NCBI GenBank assembly: GCA_036558305.1
Contig: DATBFX010000139.1
Span: forward strand, 1-5,845
Length of the DNA stretch: 5,845 nt
DNA from: DATBFX01 sp036558305
GTDB lineage: Bacteria > Chloroflexota > Chloroflexia > Thermomicrobiales > UBA6265
Direction of reading: 5' to 3'
Positions 1-5,615 of this stretch are shown here, one piece after another; position 1 is the first letter of the stretch, and every line of letters starts with the position of its first letter. The notes below the pieces were generated by a model. The model was not told where the DNA came from. It searched no databases and saw only the letters and a program-made list of their open reading frames with translations. Position numbers and translations under genes: made by a program.

Positions 1-25
1 GCCATCCCGCGGCGCCGAGACGCGC

Positions 26-350
26 TCAGAACGCCTGTGCGGCGTCGCGTTGGTCGTCAACCAAGGCGTGCGCGTACAGGTCGAAGGTGATGGTCGAGCT
101 GCTGTGTCCGAGACGCGCCGCCAGCGTTTTCGGCGAGACGCAGTCGGTGCGGGGTGAGTCGCGGCACCCCGGCATCCTGCATCGCGCGCTCGAATCCGAA
201 CCGAAACGACTCCGAGTGCAGTCGTTCGCCGTCGCCTCGGTCGGAGACCTGCCCCGTAACCACGCCGGGTCCTTTCAGCCGCTCGCGTTGCTCCTCCCGG
301 TGAGGCGTTCGGTGGATGTGTCGAGTCCCCGTATTCGACTGCGGTATGCT
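26..350 (-). pseudogene. Decayed tyrosine recombinase (phage-type integrase), C-terminal catalytic part
   Basis: Two minus-strand frames together give the C-terminus of a tyrosine recombinase. The upstream frame reads ...REEQRERLKGPG...ESFRFGFERAMQDAGVPRLTPHRLR and carries the box II His-x-x-Arg as HRLR (about 138-149). The reading then jumps frame to VSPKTLAARLGHSSSTI followed by TFDLYAHALVDDQRDAAQAF and a TGA at 26-28. This second frame holds the conserved GH and the nucleophile Tyr (codon 74-76, in LYAH). In intact relatives about 11 residues (HTAATLALAAG-like) lie between HDLR and VSPKT. Their absence fits a 35-base deletion across a shared GT, which breaks the frame. The part near 300-330 also looks shortened before REEQRER. 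No start codon or N-terminal arm-binding domain is visible, and the 5' limit is uncertain because the frame stays open to about 480 without recognisable homology. Family assignment is firm; the deletion size is inferred from remembered relatives. Confidence 0.85.
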
Positions 351-416
351 TTTGCCCTTGTCATTCTCCCAGTTCCGCCCACCGTTTACCGGGTCGGCAC
401 GGGAGATTGCGTCGGT

Positions 417-449
417 TGTGACTCTTGGCCGGAGGGGATGTGACTCTTG
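417..449. repeat. 11-bp direct repeat, 22-bp period
   Basis: TGTGACTCTTG occurs at 417-427 and again at 439-449, separated by 11 bases. A 22-base period places both copies on roughly the same face of the helix. Function is unknown: a protein-binding site or a recombinase arm site are possible, and chance duplication is not excluded. Confidence 0.5.
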
Positions 450-450
450 C

Positions 451-467
451 GGTCCCGCACCGGGACC
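451..467. repeat. Perfect 7-bp inverted repeat (hairpin)
   Basis: GGTCCCG (451-457) and CGGGACC (461-467) pair perfectly around a three-base loop (CAC), directly after the direct repeats. No T-run follows on either strand, so it is not a classical intrinsic terminator. It could be a remnant terminator or an operator-like site. Confidence 0.45.
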
Positions 468-714
468 AAGGTCATATGTATTGATCCATCAGCACAGATG
501 AGAATGGTGGCGTCACAACTCGTCGGCACGCTTTCGTAGACCGCGTTCTTCCCCGACGCGGGGTATCTCGCGCACGTCCATAAGGTGGGAACCCGACCGC
601 TCACCCTTGACCGAAGCGCCACCGATGGCGTGGCGTCGGTTGGCTAGGCGCTTGCCGTCCTGGCAGCACGACCGGACGCCGCCTTGGCAAGGGCTTGGTT
701 TGCGGAGGTCCCTC

Positions 715-957
715 ATGGCACAGGGGCGGCATTGGTACCGCGTGGAATGTCGGGACGGGGCGCGCGTTCGCCCGCTCGGGTGGCTTCCGGACGTGGCACC
801 GCACCCGGCGACGCTCGCCCCGTTCGTCAGCCGGCTCCTGTTGGACGGGGCGACGGGCGAGGTCGTGCTCGTGGATGAGGCGACGGGCAAAGACGTGGCC
901 TGCCACCGTCTGGACCGTGGGCCGCGCGGCCTGTCGCGGTTCGGGCGTTCGGCGTGA
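715..957 (+). CDS. Hypothetical small protein, 80 residues, orphan
   Basis: I do not recognise this protein. The ATG at 715 is preceded by GGAGG at 704-708 with a six-base spacer, which makes it a better start than the TTG at 607; the 36 extra residues from 607 are Arg/Trp-rich and look non-coding. The product starts MAQGRHWYRVECRDGARVRP and has a hydrophobic middle (PFVSRLLLDGATGEVVLVDE) that reads as a helix followed by a turn and a beta strand. Its C-terminus is basic and ends SRFGRSA. There is no signal peptide or membrane segment, and two cysteines are present. The overlapping plus frames at 684 and 695 and the minus frames are Arg/Ser/Pro-rich shadows. It lies between the integrase remnant and the ABM gene and could be element cargo. 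Confidence rests on the ribosome binding site and composition only. Confidence 0.5.
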   Translation: MAQGRHWYRVECRDGARVRPLGWLPDVAPHPATLAPFVSRLLLDGATGEVVLVDEATGKDVACHRLDRGPRGLSRFGRSA

Positions 958-995
958 CGCTTCGCCCGGGTGAGCCTGCAACCGGTCCGAGCGGA

Positions 996-1126
996 CGCGG
1001 CGAGCCCCCTTTGGTTGGGGGCGAGGGCGCTCGCCGCGCAGGGTGATCGGCGTCGGCACGGTGCAACGCGCCGATGCCACGGAGTCTGCGGGATGTGGTG
1101 CTGCGCATATTAGCAGGCATCCCGCA
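996..1126. other. Cluster of three potential RNA hairpins in the intergenic region
   Basis: Three inverted repeats follow one another. The first pairs CGCGGCGAGC (996-1005) with GCTCGCCGCG (1029-1038), and inside it GCCCCC (1004-1009) can pair with GGGGGC (1017-1022) around TTTGGTT. The second pairs GGCGTCGGC (1049-1057) with GCCGATGCC (1070-1078), nine pairs including one G-T wobble. The third pairs TGCGGGATG (1087-1095) with CATCCCGCA (1118-1126), nine perfect pairs, with an inner CTGC/GCAG stem (1101-1104/1113-1116) around an AT-rich loop. This could be a terminator region for the 80-residue gene, a structured leader of the ABM gene, or a small RNA. I cannot match it to any known riboswitch class. 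High GC makes some stems likely by chance. Confidence 0.4.
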
Positions 1127-1189
1127 AAGGGCCTAGCCCGTCCGGTAGGATGCACGCAGGTCGATGTTGCCACCGCCGGCCGGCTCGCC

Positions 1190-1217
1190 TTGCCGATTCG
1201 CATAGACTTGCTAAGAT
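1190..1217 (+). promoter_or_regulatory. Candidate promoter for the ABM-type gene
   Basis: TTGCCG (1190-1195) is a weak -35. After 16 bases comes TAAGAT (1212-1217), preceded by TG-C, which together make an extended -10 (TGCTAAGAT). It lies about 70 bases upstream of the ABM start, on the correct strand and in a slightly AT-richer pocket. This is a pattern match by eye against a sigma-70-like consensus. Confidence 0.35.
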
Positions 1218-1247
1218 GTCGGCAGATTCTCTGTTGCCAACGGTGGC

Positions 1248-1287
1248 GAGGTGCGCCGCTCTGCGCGACGGGGGACGGAGGTGCGCC
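1248..1287 (+). repeat. Direct repeat covering the ribosome binding site
   Basis: GAGGTGCGCC occurs at 1248-1257 and at 1278-1287, exactly 30 bases apart. The second copy contains part of the Shine-Dalgarno (GGAGG, 1277-1281) and ends right at the ABM start codon. The first copy is followed by GCTCTG rather than a start codon. It may be a duplicated translation-initiation region or a binding site for a regulator. Confidence 0.5.
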
Positions 1288-1569
1288 ATGTACGTGGTGG
1301 TCCGCAAGTACGCGAACGCGTCGGCGCTCGCCGACGCGATGACCAAGCGAGAGCAGGAGGTGCGCGATCTCATCAGCAACGTCCCCGGCTTCGTTGCCTA
1401 CTACGCGACGCGTGACGGCGGCAACGTGACGTCCGTCACGGTCTGCGAAAGCCGCGAGGGGACGCAGGAGTCGGTCCGCGTGGCGCGGGAATGGATCCAG
1501 CGGAACCTGGCCGGGTCGGCAATCCCCGCCCCCGAGGTCTCCGAAGGCGAAGCCTTTATCCAGTTCTGA
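1288..1569 (+). CDS. ABM-type (antibiotic biosynthesis monooxygenase-like) dimeric alpha/beta-barrel protein, 93 residues
   Basis: The protein starts MYVVVRKYANASALADAMTK, continues through VRDLISNVPGFVAYYATRDG and VTSVTVCESREGTQESVRVA to AREWIQRNL, and ends EGEAFIQF. The order (N-terminal strand, helix, VPGFVAYY strand, TSVTVCES strand, helix with AREWI, final strand) is that of a single ABM/EthD-like ferredoxin-type domain, and the length is normal for the family. Such proteins usually act as homodimers in the cytoplasm. Known roles include cofactor-free monooxygenation of aromatic substrates and haem handling, but many members have no known substrate and nothing here identifies one. The ATG at 1288 follows GGAGG (1277-1281) with six bases between. 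The longer frame from the GTG at 1150 adds cysteine- and arginine-rich sequence with no ribosome binding site, so I rejected it. It appears monocistronic, with its own candidate promoter and a strong stem-loop after the stop. Confidence 0.8.
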   Translation: MYVVVRKYANASALADAMTKREQEVRDLISNVPGFVAYYATRDGGNVTSVTVCESREGTQESVRVAREWIQRNLAGSAIPAPEVSEGEAFIQF

Positions 1570-1589
1570 ACGTGCGGCAAGAGCGACAC

Positions 1590-1626
1590 CGGCGCTGCCC
1601 CCGGCACTCAGCCGGGGGCAGCGCCG
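1590..1626. terminator. 16-bp perfect stem-loop after the ABM gene, possibly bidirectional
   Basis: CGGCGCTGCCCCCGGC (1590-1605) pairs without mismatch with GCCGGGGGCAGCGCCG (1611-1626) around the five-base loop ACTCA. It begins 21 bases after the ABM stop codon. No clear T-run follows on either strand (GATTCGGCTAGG to the right), so it departs from the textbook intrinsic terminator, as terminators in many GC-rich bacteria do. Because it is symmetric, it could also stop minus-strand transcription arriving from 1630 upward. Confidence 0.75.
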
Positions 1627-1772
1627 ATTCGGCTAGGCCGATTCCCTCGCCGCGTCGACAGCAACTCGTGGACCGCTTCCAGGCGGCTGTTGACGGTGCG
1701 CTGTAGGTCGCCGATTGCACCCGTGTGCCCACCTTCGACGCACCACGTCAAGATTGCGGCGACGGCGTCCAT
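1608..1772 (-). CDS. Doubtful small hypothetical protein, possibly a frameshifted gene reaching to 1848
   Basis: The frame from the ATG at 1772 gives 54 residues: MDAVAAILTWCVEGGHTGAI, then GDLQRTVNSRLEAVHELLST and a basic tail. It looks protein-like, with two amphipathic helices, but this ATG has no Shine-Dalgarno. The same frame upstream is also protein-like (ITRQRTFEDVARAVTHV, from 1823) but has no start codon. Shifting by one base near 1824 links it to TRKDDEK in the neighbouring frame. There, GAGGT lies just upstream of an ATC at 1846-1848, where an ATG would be expected. The pattern suggests a short gene that has lost its start codon and gained one base, or coincidence. Its TGA (1608-1610) sits in the loop of the stem-loop described above, which argues against normal expression. 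No family is recognised. Confidence 0.3.
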   Translation of the reverse strand: MDAVAAILTWCVEGGHTGAIGDLQRTVNSRLEAVHELLSTRRGNRPSRIGAAPG

Positions 1773-1931
1773 GACGTGCGTGACGGCTCGCGCGACATCC
1801 TCGAATGTGCGTTGTCGGGTGATCTTTCTCGTCGTCCTTCCGGGTGATTGACCTCGTCTGCCCTTGGCACACCGCTTGCGCTTTGCGGTCAGGCGGTCGC
1901 ATCGGTGCGGCCGAGATGCAAAGGAGGCATC

Positions 1932-2018
1932 GTGTATATCGGACTCGGAACCGTCTTGCTGGTGCTGCTGATCGTCCTGTTGATCCTCGTATTGCGCGGT
2001 CGCGGTCGGGCGGTCTAG
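1932..2018 (+). CDS. Single-pass small membrane protein, 28 residues, GTG start
   Basis: A GTG at 1932 follows AAGGAGG (1921-1927) with a four-base spacer. This is one of the strongest Shine-Dalgarno sequences in the window, with slightly short spacing. The product begins MYIGLGTVLLVLLIVLLILV, one continuous hydrophobic stretch of about 20 residues, and ends LRGRGRAV before TAG at 2016-2018. It is therefore a one-helix membrane peptide, with the basic C-terminus probably cytoplasmic by the positive-inside rule. Very short hydrophobic proteins of this style (MxLGT-LLI-VLI, DUF3309-like in flavour) are widespread in bacteria and mostly without known role. I do not claim membership of that family. 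It stands alone: no co-directional partner is near, and the doubtful minus-strand gene would run divergently from it. Alternatives are a leader peptide, a type I toxin-like peptide or chance, the last less likely given the ribosome binding site. Confidence 0.6.
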   Translation: MYIGLGTVLLVLLIVLLILVLRGRGRAV

Positions 2019-2219
2019 CGGAAACCGTCGCGGGTCAACCCGCCGATCCCCAATCACGTCCCCAGCAGTTCTCCAGGTCAGGTGGCGGGTCGGGCAATCG
2101 ATCGGTGCGCTTTTCCAACCGAGGCGCACGATGGCCGCGTGGGAACTCCGCCGAAGCGCAGGGGGTCCATCAATCGGTGGTACTCCGATGAGAACCCGTA
2201 GCTTACTCATCCAGTGGGG
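2019..2219. other. Intergenic stretch without a gene
   Basis: No supported gene is present. The plus frame that runs through to 2191 and the minus frame opened at 2210 are compositional noise. A perfect GCGGGT/ACCCGC inverted repeat (2030-2035/2038-2043) with only two bases between lies 12 bases after the small membrane protein's stop. It is too tight for a stable hairpin at full pairing and could be an operator-like palindrome. I saw no clear terminator for the metalloprotease gene that ends at 2220. Confidence 0.4.
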
Positions 2220-4007
2220 TTACGGTTCCGGCGTCCCCTCCTCCGGCTTACAAGGAACCTCGTCGGCGGTGACCGAGAAGCTGCCGCGGACGGTGTGCGA
2301 TTCCTCCATGTCGTGGTTGGTCACGATCACGTAGAAAAGCGAGATCGCATCGGATTTGATTTCCCGGCAGTAGGTGATCGGCGTCGAGGGATCGAGTTCG
2401 CGGCGTTCCCAGCCCTGGCCGCGGATTTTGGTGACGAGATCGATGTCGACGGCGTCGCTCGGGGCAAGACCGGTGAAATCGAAGCTGACGCGGGTGATCG
2501 ATGAGAGCGTGTTGAAACTGAAGTAGTGGGCGCTCAGGGAGGGGATCGGATCGCCGAAGACGAAGGGCCCCGTCCGATCCCGCGCGAGTTCGATCCGGCT
2601 GGTCGGATTGGCACCGACGTAGAACGGCGGCGCGAACCCTTCGGGGAACGTCGGATCGAGGTCTTGGTAGCTCGGCGCGATGGGGTCGCCGGGCTGGAGA
2701 TCGAGGTCGAGATTGCGCAGGGTGAATTTCCGGAAGTTCTCCTTGAACGGCAGGATGTCGTTGATGATTTCGAGGGTGCGGTCGAAGTCGTCCGGGGCGA
2801 CGTTTTCCATGTCTTTCCACATCTGGGCGATGGCGTCCGCCCCGATTTCCTGTTCGAGAAACAGGAAGTAGACGTAGGCACCGTAGACGTGGCCGAACCT
2901 GACCGACCATTGCGCCGGTGAGTAATAGAGGGGCACGTCGAAACCCTGGAAACTGGCGACGAAGGCACCGTGAAGACTGACGAACATGGTGTCGGAATCG
3001 ACGGTGTCGCGGTAAAGGTAGGAGATTACCCAATCCGCGGTCGCTTCGACGAACCAGAATTCGGAGTAGGAGAGGGTTTCGAAGTCCTGATTGTAGGGCG
3101 AGTCCTTGAGACCGAAGGCGATCTTGTAGTTGTGGGCGTTTTGGAGCACGTGGAAGAACTCGTGCGACATCGTCAGCATTTGGTCCGGGTCGCTGATCCT
3201 GGGGCGACGGGCCACGACGTAGGCGCTGGACTTGTTGCCGTTGACGGGGTCGTCCGGGGCCGCGTGCGCCAGGGCCTCTTCGCTGATGTAGTCGCCGCCG
3301 TGCCGGGGCACGCGATCGGCCTCGTCGTCGACGAAGTAGATGTCGATCCGGGTATCGCCGCCCTGGGCCGCCGAACCGGTATCGAGGATCGGCGGCCCCA
3401 TGAAGGCGACTTCGCGCTCCCAGAAGTCGTCGGTGATGCGGATCGCCTCGGTGAGGTCGCCGTCGTAGTCCCCGGTACAGTGGGTCCAGACCTTGAAGGG
3501 GTGCGCCTCGCTGTCCTTGGCGACCCAGTTGTCGACACAGTCCCCCTGCGCGTACGTCGCCGGCGCCGATGCGTCCGGCAGCGTCCGCGGTTTGCCGTCC
3601 GCCAGCGACTCGTAGAAGATGCTGCGAGAATCGTTTGGACGCACCACGAACGGGGTGAGCAGGATTTGCGTCTCCGGCGAGAGCTGGGACCAGTAGTATT
3701 TGACTTCGCCGAAGAGCGAATTGTCTTCGCCGAGCGATCCGGTGCCGGCCAGTTCGGCGGGCAGGCGCGGATCGTCGAAGAAGGCGTACGCGCGATAGAC
3801 GAGGCTGGTTTCGAAGTCGATCTTTCCGGCCTCGAGTTCTTCCCCGATCAGCGTCTGCGCGGCGACGCCGGAATCGTTGAGCGAAGGTGTTTCCTCATCT
3901 TGTTGCCTGGCCCCGGCGCGAGTGGCCGGCGCGGCCAAGAGCGACAAGACGAACACGATCGCCATCGTCTTGCTGAGCGCCGAGTTGAGCATTCGGCCCC
4001 GTGTCAC
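2220..4007 (-). CDS. Secreted zinc-metalloprotease-like protein with HEFFH motif, 595 residues
   Basis: I chose the GTG at 4007 because GGAGGG (4020-4015) precedes it by seven bases. Longer starts lack this spacing; the ATG at 3992 is the alternative. The N-terminus (MTRGRMLNSALSKTMAIVFV, then LSLLAAPATRAGA) is a signal peptide: basic start, hydrophobic core at about 15-28, likely cleavage after Ala31 or Ala33, so the product is exported. Residues 34-215 are unassigned and include Cys157 and Cys177, a possible disulfide. A strand (TRIDIYFVDD, about 219-228) precedes LTMSHEFFHVLQNAHNY, with HExxH at 282-286. Then comes FWFVEATADW, with Glu321 a plausible third zinc ligand 35 residues after the second His, as in gluzincins. 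YGAYVYFLFLEQEIG (375-389) is the helix that typically follows in secreted bacterial HEFFH proteins (perhaps the MXAN_6640-like group; recalled, not checked). Residues about 465-595 look beta-rich, with Cys547 and Cys586, possibly a prepeptidase-type sandwich. All catalytic residues appear present. The substrate is unknown. It may be cotranscribed with the M81 gene upstream. Confidence 0.8.
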   Translation of the reverse strand: MTRGRMLNSALSKTMAIVFVLSLLAAPATRAGARQQDEETPSLNDSGVAAQTLIGEELEAGKIDFETSLVYRAYAFFDDPRLPAELAGTGSLGEDNSLFGEVKYYWSQLSPETQILLTPFVVRPNDSRSIFYESLADGKPRTLPDASAPATYAQGDCVDNWVAKDSEAHPFKVWTHCTGDYDGDLTEAIRITDDFWEREVAFMGPPILDTGSAAQGGDTRIDIYFVDDEADRVPRHGGDYISEEALAHAAPDDPVNGNKSSAYVVARRPRISDPDQMLTMSHEFFHVLQNAHNYKIAFGLKDSPYNQDFETLSYSEFWFVEATADWVISYLYRDTVDSDTMFVSLHGAFVASFQGFDVPLYYSPAQWSVRFGHVYGAYVYFLFLEQEIGADAIAQMWKDMENVAPDDFDRTLEIINDILPFKENFRKFTLRNLDLDLQPGDPIAPSYQDLDPTFPEGFAPPFYVGANPTSRIELARDRTGPFVFGDPIPSLSAHYFSFNTLSSITRVSFDFTGLAPSDAVDIDLVTKIRGQGWERRELDPSTPITYCREIKSDAISLFYVIVTNHDMEESHTVRGSFSVTADEVPCKPEEGTPEP

Positions 4008-4103
4008 GCCGGTACCCTCCATCCTCCCCTTGCACGTCAACGGGATGCCCGGCTGACGCGACCAGACCGCCAAACGACCTTCGTCTCCCTGAAGTGATCG
4101 GCA

Positions 4104-4112
4104 AAGATAGCA
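4104..4112 (-). promoter_or_regulatory. Weak candidate extended -10 upstream of the metalloprotease gene
   Basis: On the minus strand TGCTATCTT (4112 down to 4104) resembles an extended -10 (TGnTATAAT) in the 123-base gap between the two peptidase genes. It would give a leader of roughly 90 bases. No -35 is recognisable at the expected distance. If real, the metalloprotease gene can be transcribed independently of the M81 gene. Confidence 0.2.
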
Positions 4113-4126
4113 AAGGGCCCGTGTGC

Positions 4127-4140
4127 TCCGCTAGAGCGGA
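4127..4140. repeat. Perfect 6-bp inverted repeat at the M81 stop codon
   Basis: TCCGCT and AGCGGA flank a two-base centre (AG), and the minus-strand TAG stop of the M81 gene (4131-4133) lies within it. It is too short and tight to be a convincing terminator, and no T-run follows, so readthrough into the metalloprotease gene looks possible. Confidence 0.35.
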
Positions 4141-5615
4141 TCGAGGGGCCAGATCGGACGCGCGAGACGGCGGTACGGGAACCGGGCGAAGTCGATGCTC
4201 GTCAGTCCGGGCGTGTCGACCTCGATGATGCGGCTGGCCATCGGTCCGAAGGCCCCCCGGTAGTGGACGGTCGACTTGACGACGAGGATCTGGCGGGTCG
4301 TCGGTTCGATCGCCTGGGAACGGAAGATGGCGGCGTCGAGCGGCTGGATCCGGCGTTCGCAAACGATCACCTCGACAACGTTGCCGTGCCGACCGTCGCA
4401 GGCAAGGACGGCGGTGCGGCCGAGGCTGTCGTGGCGACCGGTGTCCATCGGACCTTCGTAGACGAAGCGGCCGTCCGACAGCGACTGGACGGTTGCGGTC
4501 ACCGGAATCGGGAATCCGTGCAGATCGTCGGTCTTGCCGCCGAGGGAGAGGTCGAGCCGTCCACCGACGCCGGCGGCAAAAGCGGCGTCGAGCGCTTCGT
4601 GATCGACGATGACCGCAAAGGCGGCACCACCCGCGCCGAGGTCGAGCAGGGCCCACAACAGCGCCGTGCCGTCGCAGGCGGAGCCGCCGCCGGGGTTGTC
4701 GCCGAGATCCGCCAGGACGACGGGACCGGCGGGTTCGGACATCGCGGCGTGAACGGCCTCCTCGACGGTCGCAACCTCGGGTCGGAACTCCTCTCGCCGG
4801 TCCCAGATGAACTCCTTCATTTCCTCGGCCAGCCGTGCCGCCAGATCGGGCTCGCCGTCGGTGGTGACGACGACGCCCATGCCGGGGAACGGACAGTCGG
4901 CATAGGGAAAGGCGAAGGCGACGCCGACGTCGACGACGTTCGGGAGGAGTTCCAGCGCGGCGACCCGCCCCATGATCGACCGCGTCGGTTCGACCCGCGA
5001 GAACTGCTTCGGACCGGGCGGCAACATGGGGAGTTTCGCCAGCGCCGACGTCGGTTCGAGCTCGCCACGGGCGATGCGCACGGCCAGATCGACCGCCTCG
5101 GCTCCCCGTTCCGCCATGTCGACGTGCGGGTAGGTGTTGTACAGCAGGAGCACATCGGCGTAGTCGACCATCTCCTGACTGAGATTGGCATGGAGATCGA
5201 GGACCGCGACGACGGGGGGCGACGCGCCGACGATGTTCCGGACCCGACGAAGCGTCGCCGCCTCGCCGTCGTCGGACGACTCGGTCACCATCGCACCGTG
5301 GAGATCGAGCACCACGGCGTCCGGCTTGGCGCGCTCGAGACCGGCGACGATTTCGCCTTCGATCGCCTCGACCGCCGCCGCGGTGACGAGTCCACCGGGG
5401 ATCGCGCTCGTCGCCAGCACCGGAACGAGTTCGAGCTCCGTGCTCTGCGCGATCCGGTCGATCGCGCCGCCGACGACCGTGTTGGTGCCACCGAGATCGA
5501 GCAATTCCCTGCCGCAAAAGAGACCGTTGGCGACGAATTCGCCGAGCCCCGTCGGACTCTGGGAAAACGTGTTTGTTTCGTGCGAGAACCCCGCCAGGGC
5601 AACACGCAAAACCAT
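4131..5615 (-). CDS. M81-family metallopeptidase (MlrC/microcystinase C-like), 494 residues
   Basis: The protein opens VLRVALAGFSHETNTFS, the signature start of M81 proteins (SHETNTFS, 11-18). It continues with DLHGAM (104-109), DLHAN (140-144) and YNTYPHVD (159-166), whose Asp/His residues (Asp140, His142, His164) match the zinc-binding pattern of MlrC. The C-terminal half has DLGDNPGGGSACDGT (303-317) and ends with the family's usual VDTPGLTS...FPYRRLARPIWPLD, so both domains are complete and the length is normal. The ATG at 5615 was chosen because GGGGAG (5631-5626) precedes it by ten bases and because family members start right at this strand; the 12-residue extension from 5651 has neither support. 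No signal peptide is present, so it acts in the cytoplasm. MlrC itself cleaves linearised microcystin and its tetrapeptide. Most M81 proteins, including those from organisms with no microcystin pathway, have unknown substrates, and I would not infer toxin degradation here. It is first of two co-directional genes. Confidence 0.93.
   Translation of the reverse strand: MVLRVALAGFSHETNTFSQSPTGLGEFVANGLFCGRELLDLGGTNTVVGGAIDRIAQSTELELVPVLATSAIPGGLVTAAAVEAIEGEIVAGLERAKPDAVVLDLHGAMVTESSDDGEAATLRRVRNIVGASPPVVAVLDLHANLSQEMVDYADVLLLYNTYPHVDMAERGAEAVDLAVRIARGELEPTSALAKLPMLPPGPKQFSRVEPTRSIMGRVAALELLPNVVDVGVAFAFPYADCPFPGMGVVVTTDGEPDLAARLAEEMKEFIWDRREEFRPEVATVEEAVHAAMSEPAGPVVLADLGDNPGGGSACDGTALLWALLDLGAGGAAFAVIVDHEALDAAFAAGVGGRLDLSLGGKTDDLHGFPIPVTATVQSLSDGRFVYEGPMDTGRHDSLGRTAVLACDGRHGNVVEVIVCERRIQPLDAAIFRSQAIEPTTRQILVVKSTVHYRGAFGPMASRIIEVDTPGLTSIDFARFPYRRLARPIWPLDPL

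Larger units (their letters stand above)
351..714. other. Gene-poor stretch between integrase remnant and small orphan gene
   Basis: No reading frame here looks like a real protein. A minus-strand frame ending at 386 contains a moderately protein-like stretch (ATILICADGSIHMTLVPVRD, about 450-510), but it has no Shine-Dalgarno, its N-terminal half is arginine-rich noise, and no family is recognised. The recognisable content is an 11-bp direct repeat and a 7-bp perfect hairpin, listed separately. The stretch may be degraded integrated-element DNA, given the integrase remnant next to it. Confidence 0.5.

Noticed and set aside
386..622. Minus-strand frame with the stretch ATILICADGSIHMTLVPVRD
   Set aside because: Only about 30 residues look protein-like, with no start signal and no recognised family. 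Kept as a note in the gene-poor stretch rather than a gene.
601..1203. Minus-strand open frame (200 codons) over the 80-residue gene and hairpin region
   Set aside because: It is Arg/Pro/Ala-rich with no Shine-Dalgarno. It overlaps a plus-strand gene with better signals and crosses the hairpin cluster.
1844..2191. Plus-strand open frame (115 codons) over the small membrane protein
   Set aside because: It is in another frame from the GTG gene that has the Shine-Dalgarno, and is Arg/Ser-rich without motifs.
2970..4097. Long plus-strand open frame (375 codons) opposite the metalloprotease gene
   Set aside because: It is Val/Gly/Asp/Arg-rich, has no ribosome binding site or recognisable motif, and mirrors a gene with strong homology features on the other strand. 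This is typical of high-GC antisense frames.
4131..5615. Reading the M81 gene as evidence for microcystin degradation (mlr cluster)
   Set aside because: No mlrA, mlrB or mlrD neighbour is present in the window, and M81 proteins are common in organisms without this pathway.
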